A DNA stretch of 64,000 bases, from positions 62,001 through 126,000 of the forward strand of contig NZ_VORW01000004.1 in NCBI RefSeq assembly GCF_007997215.1, written 5' to 3'. A program made the position numbers and the translations under genes. The notes beneath the pieces were generated by a model. The model had not been told where the DNA came from and searched no databases. It worked only from the letters and a program-made list of their open reading frames with translations. Of the stretch, positions 17,212 through 25,279 are shown piece after piece. The stretch comes from Algoriphagus aquimarinus. Its GTDB lineage: Bacteria; Bacteroidota; Bacteroidia; Cytophagales; Cyclobacteriaceae. Within the stretch, counting starts at the first letter, position 1, and each line of letters opens with the position of its first letter.

Positions 17212-17939
17212 GTGCAACTAGAATTCTGATTGTAGAAGATGATATGATAATTGCAGCTAATATCAGTTTGCAGTTAAGTAATCTTGGTTATGAAGTCACT
17301 GGAATAGAGACCAAAGCAGAAGAGGCAGTGCATCATGCACTGGAGACTAAGCCGGATATAATCTTGATGGACATTCAGCTGAGGGGGAAATCCAGTGGGA
17401 TTGATGCCGCCCATGAAATACATAAGTTCATCGATATTCCATTGATATTCCTGACTGCAAACGAGGATGATGCTACTTTTCAAAAAGCTAAAGAGACACA
17501 CCCTTTTGCTTTTATTTCCAAGCCTTTTACCAAGCAGAATCTAGAAAGAACAATCGCCTTGGTAGAAGAAAGAATCAAGAAAAGTCCTTCAGATTTTTCC
17601 TCAATGGAATCATCGGTAGCTGCTCATGAGGACAGGATTTTTATCAGAAACCAAAACAGGTTGATCAAGATCATGCTTGTGGATATACTTTGGGTGGAGG
17701 CAGAAAGGAATTATTGTAAAATAATCACTGCTCAGCAATCTTATTTGGTAGTAAGTCCTCTGAATAAGCTTTGTGAAAAAATAGACCAAAGGATATTTAT
17801 TCGAATTCACCGATCCTATATGGTCAACTTCTCAAAACTTGATGCTGTGGCAGATTCGCATGTAGAGCTGAATGGGAGACTTATTCCTATAGGAAAGCAA
17901 TACAAGGACGAACTCTATAGATTGATGAAAAAGGTTTAA
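17208..17939 (+). CDS. LytTR-family response regulator
   Basis: A 243-residue regulator. The receiver domain (5-125) has acidic residues in VEDD and the phosphoacceptor Asp55 in ILMDIQLRG. The conserved Thr and Lys lie in FLTAN and ISKPFTK. The LytTR DNA-binding domain (about 136-243) has DILWVEAERNYCKI and FIRIHRSYMVNF. The ATG overlaps the stop codon of the kinase gene (ATGA), indicating translational coupling. Targets are not visible; LytTR regulators usually bind direct repeats upstream of their target genes. Confidence 0.94.
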   Translation: MSATRILIVEDDMIIAANISLQLSNLGYEVTGIETKAEEAVHHALETKPDIILMDIQLRGKSSGIDAAHEIHKFIDIPLIFLTANEDDATFQKAKETHPFAFISKPFTKQNLERTIALVEERIKKSPSDFSSMESSVAAHEDRIFIRNQNRLIKIMLVDILWVEAERNYCKIITAQQSYLVVSPLNKLCEKIDQRIFIRIHRSYMVNFSKLDAVADSHVELNGRLIPIGKQYKDELYRLMKKV

Positions 17940-18075
17940 TTTTTTGGCGAAAAAAGGCCTTCAAGTCCTGCTCTGCAAGCACAATGGTAGGTGCATACAA
18001 ATTTTGGATGATGAACACCTATGTTCTCAAGAACTTGATTAAACTGGCTAATTTGTTTAGAGGAAGAGATCCAGC

Positions 18076-19176
18076 TTATCGATACCTAAGCTGAAAAACA
18101 AATTTTGATTCTTTGTCTGAGCTCAGCTGCATTCTTTCAGTAGATGGGATTTTGCTATTGTTGAGATAGTAGAATTTTTCAATGTCTTCTTGCTCGCTCC
18201 AGTACCAAGCCTGGTTACCTAAGTTACCTGAAAAAGTGATGGTGGAGGGCGTAATCATAAGTTTATTCTTGATTTGGTCCATGTAGGTCATTTCCATGGT
18301 GTTGAGATCAACTCTTAAATACCCATTCTTTTTCTTGAACCTAATAGAAAATAAGAACTCTGTGTCAGAAAGCTTTACGCCATTTGATAGATTGTAAAAG
18401 TTCTCAAAGGTATTAGCGAAACGAAGTTTTTCCAATGGCTCCATATTCGCCAATTCTTTTACATCAATAAATTGGCTGTTAAAATTCAATTCTAATTTTT
18501 CCATGCTATGGTTTCTGTATATCCAGATATATGGATAAAATGGGTTGTAGAAAACAAAGGATGAGTCATTGATGGGGATGAAAAAGTTGGTGCCTGAAAA
18601 AACTAGTTGAGTGCTTAGTTCTTCTGATGGAATAAGGGTGTTTATATAATCCATTTGATGTGAGTAATGGACAAGCCTTCCTTCTTCAGCATCTTCTCCC
18701 TGCCTCAATAAAAAAATACCTGTATGGTTAATCAAAAAGTTATTGCAAGGAATTGGAACATCAATTTCATCAAGAGTCTCTAACTCTAATGAGAAGCGTA
18801 AAATTTTTCTTCGATAACCATCAAGCACGTAAACCGTGTCTTTGAATACGGTAAAATCGTTGATTTGACTCAAACCCATCGGGCCTTCTCCAATGTCATC
18901 CCGATAAGCTAGTTGAACACCTGTCTGGTCAAACACGCGCAGGGATTTCATTAAGTTGAAATCAGAAATCAAAATATGAGAATCTGTAGTCACTAACTTA
19001 TCAATCGAACCAATAGGCTCGTCACTTTGGAGAAGATTGGATGAGATGGAGCTAAAGTATTTGGATAGCTGAATAGGAGTGGCTGATTTTCTTAGACGGA
19101 ATTCAGTTGATTCTTCTTTGTTCGAAGAACATGAGATGATGATTAGGATTAGAAAAAATAGGGATAGGTTTTTCAT
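18076..19176 (-). CDS. 6-bladed beta-propeller lipoprotein
   Basis: A 366-residue protein starting with a lipoprotein signal (LFFLILIIISCSS, lipobox IISC near residue 16). The rest shows repeated four-strand blade patterns (for example YRDDIGEGPMGLSQINDFTVF, read in two parts). The GEGPGE-like turn is typical of the Bacteroidota 6-bladed propeller family. The protein should be anchored in the periplasm or outer membrane. Function is unknown; propellers of this family are often found singly in accessory regions. Its upstream region contains a copy of the palindromic intergenic repeat (19218-19283). Confidence 0.8.
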   Translation of the reverse strand: MKNLSLFFLILIIISCSSNKEESTEFRLRKSATPIQLSKYFSSISSNLLQSDEPIGSIDKLVTTDSHILISDFNLMKSLRVFDQTGVQLAYRDDIGEGPMGLSQINDFTVFKDTVYVLDGYRRKILRFSLELETLDEIDVPIPCNNFLINHTGIFLLRQGEDAEEGRLVHYSHQMDYINTLIPSEELSTQLVFSGTNFFIPINDSSFVFYNPFYPYIWIYRNHSMEKLELNFNSQFIDVKELANMEPLEKLRFANTFENFYNLSNGVKLSDTEFLFSIRFKKKNGYLRVDLNTMEMTYMDQIKNKLMITPSTITFSGNLGNQAWYWSEQEDIEKFYYLNNSKIPSTERMQLSSDKESKFVFQLRYR

Positions 19177-19217
19177 GGGAAATATATAGAATTGAATTGC
19201 TGGCTATACAGCTTCTA

Positions 19218-19283
19218 TTACCGTGGTCTGTGTTCTCACAGACCAATTTAAGTGGTTTTATTTCCGATGGTGAAGACAGGTGC
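19218..19283. repeat. Palindromic intergenic repeat, copy A
   Basis: The core TGGTCTGTG-TTCT-CACAGACCA is a near-perfect inverted repeat with a flanking AAGTGGTTTT and GTGAAGACAGG. It aligns over about 65 nt with copy B at 21490-21562. It lies upstream of the propeller lipoprotein gene. Confidence 0.75.
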
Positions 19284-19318
19284 CGTGGAAAAGTTGAAAA
19301 AATAAAAAGGCTTGAAAC

Positions 19319-19477
19319 TTATCTCTTCAGGTTTTCTGGGATTCCAACTTTTGAAAGTATTTCATTGGCTTTTTCCAGTTTCTCCGGGAATAAAACCACT
19401 TCTCTGAATTGTTCTAACTTTTTATTAAAAGTGATTACAGGGATTTTTGAGTTGTTCAACTTATCAATAGTTTTCAT
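19319..19477 (-). CDS. Small protein of unknown function (52 aa), partner of the DUF6934 gene
   Basis: I start it at the ATG at 19477 (MKTIDKLNNSKIP), 4 nt after the stop codon of the DUF6934 gene. A longer frame from 19519 would overlap that gene by 38 nt. The product is basic, with a predicted helical C-terminal half (PEKLEKANEILSKVGIPENL). There is no signal or membrane segment. The tight spacing suggests a two-gene unit. I do not recognise a fold; a toxin-antitoxin role is conceivable from the size and layout but not shown. Confidence 0.55.
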   Translation of the reverse strand: MKTIDKLNNSKIPVITFNKKLEQFREVVLFPEKLEKANEILSKVGIPENLKR

Positions 19478-19481
19478 GGCT

Positions 19482-19937
19482 TTAGATGTTTTCTTTTTTG
19501 GAAATAAGAAATGCTTCATATTCTACTCCAACAGTGAAGTGTTCCCAATGGTTTCCGTTTTTCATTAACCCAAATACAACAAAATCTTTGCTTATTTCGG
19601 TAAGATTATTAGTTATTCCGATTCTGTAAAGTCTTGTTCTAGCATTAGTACTTCCTGTTGCAAAGATCATTGCTTCTGGGTGTTTATCTATAAATGCATA
19701 TACTGTTGAAGCTACCGTAGTCAGTACTTTTTGGCTATCACCATTATTTGTAACCGAGAAGTCATTTATTTCTTGTGTATTTTCATCAAAATCTCCAAAA
19801 GCTAAATTATAGACATTCTCAGTGCCCGTTTCAGAGAATTGCACTAGTTTTCGAATTTCCCCCTTTGATCCTTCACTGGTGAATTCGAACACCTTAAAAG
19901 ACTCTTCTGATTTGTATAAATATTTAGGCTTATTCAT
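19482..19937 (-). CDS. DUF6934-like protein of unknown function (151 aa)
   Basis: A cytosolic-looking alpha/beta protein with the conserved block NNGDSQKVLTTVASTVYAF in the middle, followed by IFATGSTNARTRLYRIGIT and ending in VGVEYEAFLI. I recognise this pattern as a widespread Bacteroidota family annotated DUF6934; the name is from memory and should be checked. It forms a unit with the 52-codon gene that follows at 4 nt. It lies in an accessory region with broken genes and repeats, which fits a mobile or selfish module. Confidence 0.6.
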   Translation of the reverse strand: MNKPKYLYKSEESFKVFEFTSEGSKGEIRKLVQFSETGTENVYNLAFGDFDENTQEINDFSVTNNGDSQKVLTTVASTVYAFIDKHPEAMIFATGSTNARTRLYRIGITNNLTEISKDFVVFGLMKNGNHWEHFTVGVEYEAFLISKKENI

Positions 19938-20136
19938 TTCTCCTCTGTCAAGATATTATTTTCCTCTGACATATCAAGGATGATAGAAACCTAAATATTG
20001 TGGATATAGAGTCATATGAATAGCGATGATTACTCACAAATTATCACTTAGCAAAAATCAGATAGCTAACCCAATTTACGTGACCAGTCTACTAAAGACA
20101 AGTAGAAATCGGAGTTTCCTATAACAAATAATTATA

Positions 20137-21471
20137 TCAATTTGCCGATTTATGATCTAGCTCTAGGCCTACAGAAGTTCTAGGCTTAAATCCAGGCCAC
20201 TCTTTCTTTTCTGCATTTTCATCAACTTCTAAATAGGATTTAAAGTCTTCTTTGCCTTTCAAGTGAACGCCCAGAAATGCAGTGACAAAGTGCTGGTTGA
20301 TGTTATTCATTCTACGCATATCCCACACAGAATCACCATATCTTAAGTATTCATCGATACTCAAGTTTCTCTCAAGAGCTTCTGCTGGCGCCGGGTTTGG
20401 CGCTACATTGTGCCTAGCATTGATGTAGGTAAGCAGGTATCTGTCTGAGTTGACAGCGCCTTCATAAATCGCTTTGGTACCATTTTCATATCCAGAGATA
20501 TCATCCAAACTTCCTGCTACGAATAGAGAAGGGATTTTGATACCAGCTAGACCTTCCTCATTCCAAACTCCACGTTGCATGCCCCATGGAGCAAAAGCTA
20601 CGATGACCTTGATTCTTGGATCTATGGAAGCCTCAAACTCAGGGTTTCCCATAGTTCGTCTCGATAAGGCTTTACTTCCACCTGTCATGCCTCCAAATAG
20701 TTGAGCTGCCTGAGGACTATATCCTGCTCCAGCTACATTAACTGCCCCATAGCCACCCATCGAATAACCGATCAATGCAGTGTTATCAGCATTCACCAAG
20801 CCTTTCAGAAAGGAGTTTTCATCCTGTCCCAATCTTGCCATTTCATTAAGTATATAAAGGTCATCAAGAGACCTGTTCAAAAGAGTGCTTTGAAAACCAG
20901 CAGCGTCTCTGAAAGTTGCTTCGGTGTGATCTATTGCCACTACTACATAGCCTTTGGAAGCAAGATTCTCTGTCAAATAAGTCATTAAATACCTTGAACC
21001 TGTATATCCGTGGGAAACGATCACCAATGGAAAAGAACCATCTGCGGAGGCAGGTTTTGCATTTCTTGTTGCTCTACCGAGAAAAGTGAAAGGAATAAGA
21101 GGTCTGGTAGGCGAACCATTTTGTCCCATTACTTCATCGTAAGAAATCAATTCATTGGATGCAGCTTCTGTAGGATACCAGATTTCTACTTTCAGAGGTC
21201 TATTGTAAAGTGAGTCTGCACCTTTACCGTAATTAAGAATGTCGAGCTGGTTTTTATGAATTAAATCTAGGGTCTGTACACCTACAGAATAATCCCCTCT
21301 TGCAGCCAGTTCGGGAGCATCAGGCAGTAAGTCTCCATAAACAAATTGATTATAGGCTGTTGACTGTCCTAAGGTGATGGATAAAGTACTTATGAAAAGG
21401 AAAGATGATAGAATCGATACTAGAAGTCGGTTTTTAATCATTTGGGGTCTTAGTTTAGGTTTATGCTTCAA
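20137..21471 (-). CDS. Secreted alpha/beta-hydrolase, PAF-acetylhydrolase-like
   Basis: A 444-residue enzyme with an N-terminal signal (hydrophobic VSILSSFLFISTLSITLGQ). An internal ATG at 21441 just before the signal is an equally good start. The nucleophile elbow is GYSMGGYG and the oxyanion region VIVSHGYTGSR. The charge-relay Asp/His are likely in FVAGSLDDISGYENG and NARHNVAP. The KVEIWYPT start of the domain is typical of platelet-activating-factor acetylhydrolase (isoform II) and dienelactone-hydrolase-like proteins. The natural substrate is probably a short-chain or oxidised lipid ester, which is only inferred. Copy B of the palindromic repeat lies just upstream. Confidence 0.8.
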   Translation of the reverse strand: MKHKPKLRPQMIKNRLLVSILSSFLFISTLSITLGQSTAYNQFVYGDLLPDAPELAARGDYSVGVQTLDLIHKNQLDILNYGKGADSLYNRPLKVEIWYPTEAASNELISYDEVMGQNGSPTRPLIPFTFLGRATRNAKPASADGSFPLVIVSHGYTGSRYLMTYLTENLASKGYVVVAIDHTEATFRDAAGFQSTLLNRSLDDLYILNEMARLGQDENSFLKGLVNADNTALIGYSMGGYGAVNVAGAGYSPQAAQLFGGMTGGSKALSRRTMGNPEFEASIDPRIKVIVAFAPWGMQRGVWNEEGLAGIKIPSLFVAGSLDDISGYENGTKAIYEGAVNSDRYLLTYINARHNVAPNPAPAEALERNLSIDEYLRYGDSVWDMRRMNNINQHFVTAFLGVHLKGKEDFKSYLEVDENAEKKEWPGFKPRTSVGLELDHKSAN

Positions 21472-21489
21472 GATAAGAATTCCTTAGAT

Positions 21490-21562
21490 TTACCGTGGTC
21501 TGTGTCCACACAGACCATTTTATGTGGTTTTCCGGTATGTGAAGACACAGACTAGGGCTGGC
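21490..21562. repeat. Palindromic intergenic repeat, copy B
   Basis: TGGTCTGTG-TCCA-CACAGACCA with the same flanks as copy A (TTACCG before, TGTGGTTTT and GTGAAGACACAGACT after). This is the best preserved copy. It lies between the hydrolase and the membrane protein gene. Confidence 0.75.
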
Positions 21563-21592
21563 TATTCTTTATACCTGTCTTAGGTATTAGCG

Positions 21593-22195
21593 TTATTTTT
21601 CTATCATTTTATTAATCTTTGGCTGCACCATCCATATCCCAATTGGATAAAACCAAATCATAAAAAACTCTCCAGCAAAATCGGCAAAACTGACTTCTCT
21701 TTGCAGTTCAACTGTTTTAAAAGTCTTTGCGACAAAGTATAAAGAGTAAAAAATACAGAATATTGAAAATAAGTGTAGAGGAACAATAATGGCAAATGCA
21801 AATCCTGCTTGATCATTATTCGGCTCAATCGTACCGGTCATTAATCCGTTGGTCAAAACCCAAAGAAGCACGTTTATGATAAGCAAATAAACTAAAAGAA
21901 TAAAAAATAATAATTTGAACTTCTTTACTTTCATTTTTACATTTTCAGGGATTTTACTTTGTAGTCCGATAGCTACAGACCAAAACCAACCAAAAAATAC
22001 CAAACCGATTGGTATCATCAGCAGGGGATAGACCTTAAAGAAAATAAACAGGGTCGATGGGTCTGGCGCAGTCCCAGTTCCAATGCTCGAAATCATTTTC
22101 CCCATAAAAATAAATTGGAAGATCAAGGGTGCCCCAAATGTCAGTAGGAATAATTGCCAATGTTTTGCTTTTAAAAATCTGTCCGTAAGTGCCAT
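21593..22195 (-). CDS. Membrane protein of unknown function (200 aa, four TM helices)
   Basis: Four hydrophobic segments are visible at about 15-33, 49-71, 92-113 and 128-152. A conserved-looking C-terminal block follows (FADFAGEFFMIWFYPIGIWMVQP, read in two halves), which may form a fifth membrane-associated segment. Charged loops (KIPENVKMKVKKFK) lie between helices 2 and 3. No enzymatic motif was seen. The C-terminal FPIG.W..QP pattern occurs in other Bacteroidota membrane proteins of unknown role. It lies between two copies of the palindromic repeat. Confidence 0.65.
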   Translation of the reverse strand: MALTDRFLKAKHWQLFLLTFGAPLIFQFIFMGKMISSIGTGTAPDPSTLFIFFKVYPLLMIPIGLVFFGWFWSVAIGLQSKIPENVKMKVKKFKLLFFILLVYLLIINVLLWVLTNGLMTGTIEPNNDQAGFAFAIIVPLHLFSIFCIFYSLYFVAKTFKTVELQREVSFADFAGEFFMIWFYPIGIWMVQPKINKMIEK

Positions 22196-22228
22196 TATTG
22201 TATCTTATTTGTGTCTATTTAAAGGGTT

Positions 22229-22270
22229 TTGATTTTGGTCTTTAAGACACCGTCCGAGGTTTGGGGAGCT
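22229..22270. repeat. Palindromic intergenic repeat, degenerate copy C
   Basis: TTTTGATTTTGGTCTTTAAG followed by ACACCGTCCGAGG resembles copy D (TTTGATTTCGGTCTGTGAGA then CACAGACCGAGG) with several changes. It lies at the 3' end of the broken hepT gene. Confidence 0.5.
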
Positions 22271-22274
22271 AAAA

Positions 22275-22643
22275 TCAGCTTAGATCACTCCCTTCACCAT
22301 CAATTAATAGAAGTACAGTTGTGATTTTTTGTTTCAAATAAGGCAAGTCATTCATAATAATATCCCAGACTAGGTTGATATCAACTCCGAAATATTCGTG
22401 AATGAAAACATTCCTCATTCCTACGATTTGCTGCTATTCTATCTCAGAAAATCTATTCTTCATTTCCTTAGAAATGTGATTGCTAGCTTCTCCAATAATT
22501 TCTAGTTGCTTGATGCAAGCGAATCGCATCATTGAATTTTCTGTAAACGCATCGAAATTCACGTTATCTAGATACTGATCAATTTCTGAAATAGCATCCG
22601 CAATATGTTGCAAACGGATTTTATCACCCAACTTACCTCGCAT
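22275..22643 (-). pseudogene. hepT: HepT-like RNase toxin gene interrupted by an in-frame TAG
   Basis: The reading frame from the ATG at 22643 runs 122 codons to a TGA at 22275-22277, but codon 70 is TAG (22434-22436). The 69 residues before it (MRGKLGDKIRLQHIADAI start, IKQLEIIGEASNHIS core) match HepT/DUF86. The 52 codons after it contain the catalytic RX4HXY motif, here RNVFIHEY. Family members usually have Trp at the interrupted site, so a TGG to TAG change is likely. Without suppression the toxin would lack its active site. Its partner antitoxin gene overlaps it by 11 nt and is intact. Confidence 0.85.
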
Positions 22644-22926
22644 AGATTAACTGCTTTTCATCGTCTACAATTGGTTTGATATACTTCGACAGGCCATTGG
22701 AAGAAACTAAATCAATCTTGGTGTTTAATAGCTTTTCTAATTCTAGCTGCATTTGTACAAATCCTAACCCGATGTGTTGAGAATAATCCAGGTCAACTAG
22801 AATATCTATATCACTCGTGCTGTCTGCCTGGCCTCTGGCAAAAGAACCAAATAAGTATGCTTTTAGAACTGGACGAGTTCTAAAATACTCCTTAATTACT
22901 GCTATTTTCTTTTGATCGAGATTCAT
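22633..22926 (-). CDS. mntA: MntA-like nucleotidyltransferase antitoxin
   Basis: A 97-residue minimal nucleotidyltransferase. The signature GSFARGQADSTSDIDILVDL is at about 47-66, with the two catalytic Asp in DIDILVDL. In studied MntA/HepT systems the antitoxin AMPylates a Tyr next to the HepT active site. Here the toxin gene downstream carries a nonsense codon, so the antitoxin may have no active partner. It starts with an ATG at 22926 and overlaps the hepT start by 11 nt. Confidence 0.85.
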   Translation of the reverse strand: MNLDQKKIAVIKEYFRTRPVLKAYLFGSFARGQADSTSDIDILVDLDYSQHIGLGFVQMQLELEKLLNTKIDLVSSNGLSKYIKPIVDDEKQLIYAR

Positions 22927-22980
22927 AAGTTAAAGATAGGATAACTCTAGTTTTTATTGGCATTCTGATTTTATGACGTT

Positions 22981-23013
22981 TGATTTCGGTCTGTGAGACA
23001 CAGACCGAGGCTA
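22981..23013. repeat. Palindromic intergenic repeat, copy D
   Basis: CGGTCTGTG-AGA-CACAGACCG is a perfect 9-bp inverted repeat with a 3-nt loop, preceded by TTTGATTT. It lies upstream of mntA. A weaker fifth copy can be seen at 23128-23160 (CAGGTTTTTGGGACAGAGAC). Confidence 0.7.
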
Positions 23014-23190
23014 GAAATATTTAGGATCCTCAATTGTCCTCATTTTCCATCTCTCTTCAATATAAAGTAATTCTTGTTTCTCCATATAGATGAAGGTGTC
23101 TCAAAGTCTTTTTTTTGGGGATACTGATTCAGGTTTTTGGGACAGAGACTGAGCTCAGAAAAGGGGTTTTATTACTGAGAGACGCATCTT

Positions 23191-23907
23191 TTAGGTTATC
23201 CATTGGAGCAAAATATCGAAGATTTCCCATTTCCCGTTTTTTCGTTCAAAAAGAACAAGGTGTCCAGATGAGCAATCCATCTCGCAAGAGCTAATTGAGA
23301 AGTAAATCAATCCTAAATCATCCTTTTGGTAAAATCTTGACAAACTAATTTTTCCACCACTTAAGAAGTTTAAACTCCCGTTATACATTTCGTCCTCTGG
23401 AGGGAATTCATCTAACGATTTCAGTTGATATCTCCCATAGTATTTCATTTTTTCGAATGGGATTGGGAGATTGGCTCTATTTCTTTTGACTGATTGCTTT
23501 ACTAGCTGTTTATATTTTGAGTACTCTGGATTATTAAGCAATGTATCAGGATTGATGCCACATGCTCTACATTTTAATCCATATAAGTAGTTCTCGGTTG
23601 CAATAAAAATGAAAGAACTATCAACTTTTCTTTCTGAAATTAATTTTAGATGTTGATTAAAATCATTTTTTTTCTTTGTGTACAGAGAGTCGGCCTCTTT
23701 GGGAGTCAGGTCGTTTCTTGAATCAATAAAAGTCTCTCTCGATGCGGGTGGAGGAGGTAGCCGAGGGTAGATGTCTTTAGGAAACCATTTTTTTTGCTCG
23801 AGTTCGTAAAGTAGGTGACTTATGATTTTGAAGTCCTCTGTTTCGCCTTGAGCTTTTACAAAAAAGCTGGTAACAAATAAAAAAAGTAATAGTAACATCG
23901 ATTTCAT
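23191..23907 (-). CDS. Secreted protein of unknown function (238 aa)
   Basis: The N-terminus MKSMLLLLFLFVTSFFVKAQ is a signal peptide. The mature part is rich in Lys, Asp and Pro (YPRLPPPPASRE). Near the end it has a beta-rich segment with three Cys close together (a CEMDCS pair and an upstream CRAC pair) that could form disulphides. GHLVLFERKNGKWEIFDILL is the last strand pair. The family was not recognised. It lies alone in the accessory region, in the same direction as its neighbours, with about 85 nt to the next gene upstream. Confidence 0.65.
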   Translation of the reverse strand: MKSMLLLLFLFVTSFFVKAQGETEDFKIISHLLYELEQKKWFPKDIYPRLPPPPASRETFIDSRNDLTPKEADSLYTKKKNDFNQHLKLISERKVDSSFIFIATENYLYGLKCRACGINPDTLLNNPEYSKYKQLVKQSVKRNRANLPIPFEKMKYYGRYQLKSLDEFPPEDEMYNGSLNFLSGGKISLSRFYQKDDLGLIYFSISSCEMDCSSGHLVLFERKNGKWEIFDILLQWIT

Positions 23908-23993
23908 AATACCTGTACCTATTTATTTTGTCTCAGCAATTTATATTAGTTCTTGTTTATTCCTTTTTCTTGAGAAGTGATACGGTTTCAAAC

Positions 23994-24548
23994 TTATTCA
24001 AAATATCGAAATGGTTTGATTGAACTACTTTTAGATCTAGTGTCATTTAACCAATCTTCAAATTCCTGTACTTTGTATTCAGTTGTAAAAATTCTTTTTG
24101 GAATAATTAAAGCTGATAAATTACATAAGTAGATGTAGTAATTATACCGATCATCTAGAAACTTATCAATCTCATTGATACTAAATTTTCCTTCCGAGTT
24201 TAGGTCAAACCATTGAATATGGTCTGCACTAAACTCTAGTGTTTTTTCTCCAGTCAATCCTTGATTCTTACTGTTTTTTAGAAATTTTTCGAATGTACTC
24301 TTAAGTTTTAAGGTCATTAGCGGTTTGGCTATGAAAAAACCAAAACCAAAAAAGGGTAAACCGATAAAAAAAAGAAGATTGAAGTTCTGATCAGAGAAGA
24401 TAAATAAAGTGAAGGGAAGAAAGAATAAAATGAATCCAAAATTAAGTCTTTGTTTAAACCTGAAATCCTCTTTTTCCGGTGAATACCATTCACTGAATTT
24501 GTAAAAGCTGAATAAATCATCTTTTTGAATTTCAAATTTTAGCTTCAT
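23994..24548 (-). CDS. YcxB-like membrane protein (184 aa)
   Basis: Two adjacent hydrophobic segments (about 34-51 and 55-73) sit in the first half. A C-terminal cytosolic domain follows, with EKTLEFSADHIQWFDLNSEGKF and ends in a ALIIPKRIFTTEYKVQEFEDWL block. This layout (short N-terminus, two TM helices, PH-like domain, aspartate/isoleucine-rich IPKR strand) is that of the YcxB-like family. Function is unknown. Start is the ATG at 24548. Confidence 0.6.
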   Translation of the reverse strand: MKLKFEIQKDDLFSFYKFSEWYSPEKEDFRFKQRLNFGFILFFLPFTLFIFSDQNFNLLFFIGLPFFGFGFFIAKPLMTLKLKSTFEKFLKNSKNQGLTGEKTLEFSADHIQWFDLNSEGKFSINEIDKFLDDRYNYYIYLCNLSALIIPKRIFTTEYKVQEFEDWLNDTRSKSSSIKPFRYFE

Positions 24549-24659
24549 ATGGTTTTAAAAACGAATATTATCGAATTTAGGATTTAAGTCCACTTTACGA
24601 AAATAGTCAACTAAACCTGTTTCACACTTTCTACATCTTAGATTTTTTATCTTCAACCC

Positions 24660-25112
24660 ATGATCACACTCAACCGCACAGATTCTTCCAATCCTGATTT
24701 TATAGCCCTGGTAAAGCTGCTGGATGCCTATCTAGCAGAGAAGGACGGACGAGAGCATGACTTTTACAATCAATTCAATACGATTGTAAAGTTAAATAAC
24801 GTGGTGGTTTGCTCTGAAAATGGAGTTCCTGTAGCCTGTGGCGCGATCAAGGAATTTGATGCGGATACTATGGAAGTGAAGCGCATGTTTACAAAGCCGG
24901 AAGCGAGAGGGAACGGTTTGGCTTCCCGTGTATTGACTGAGTTGGAAGAGTGGGCTGCCGAACTAGGCTATAAAAATTGTGTGCTCGAAACTGGCAAAAG
25001 GCAGGTAGAGGCTGTAGCTCTATATAAAAACAAAGGCTATTCCATCATCCCGAATTATGCGCAATACATAGGGATTGAGAATAGCGTATGTTTTCGAAAA
25101 GAGTTGAAATGA
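24660..25112 (+). CDS. GNAT family N-acetyltransferase
   Basis: A 150-residue acetyltransferase. The acetyl-CoA-binding A motif is PEARGNGLASRVLTELEEWA (about 81-100), preceded by the beta-strand MEVKRMFT and followed by the B motif CVLETGKRQVEAVALYKNKGY. The acceptor substrate cannot be told from sequence. A repeat element lies directly after its stop codon, between this gene and the convergent gldH. Confidence 0.85.
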   Translation: MITLNRTDSSNPDFIALVKLLDAYLAEKDGREHDFYNQFNTIVKLNNVVVCSENGVPVACGAIKEFDADTMEVKRMFTKPEARGNGLASRVLTELEEWAAELGYKNCVLETGKRQVEAVALYKNKGYSIIPNYAQYIGIENSVCFRKELK

Positions 25113-25116
25113 GTTG

Positions 25117-25249
25117 TTTCCCGCAGATTGGCGCAGATAACTTACGCGGATTTACGCGGATCTTCTTAAAGATTTGTGAATTGTGTTGGATGATCGAAAT
25201 TAAAATCTGAGAGAATCTGCGTGTTTTTTCAGCGTATATCTGCGGGAAA
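25117..25249. repeat. Dispersed repeat with inverted ends (GCAGAT/ACGCGGAT family)
   Basis: The element begins with TTTCCCGCAGAT (25117-25128) and ends with its reverse complement ATCTGCGGGAAA (25238-25249). Internally it contains GCGCAGAT, TACGCGGATTTACGCGGAT and AATCTGCGTG, which are iterations of the same short word on both strands. Such repeats are common between genes in Cytophagales. It is followed by a further hairpin (AAATCACTG at 25251-25259 with CAGTGATTT at 25273-25281), which overlaps the 3' end of gldH and may help terminate the convergent genes. Confidence 0.75.
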
Positions 25250-25279
25250 TAAATCACTGTCCTAACCCAAATCAGTGAT

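Noticed and set aside
23011..23085. 24-codon minus-strand frame (MEKQELLYIEERWKM start)
   Set aside because: It reads like a protein fragment but is too short, ends inside repeat copy D and has no promoter. Possibly a relic, not reportable as a gene.
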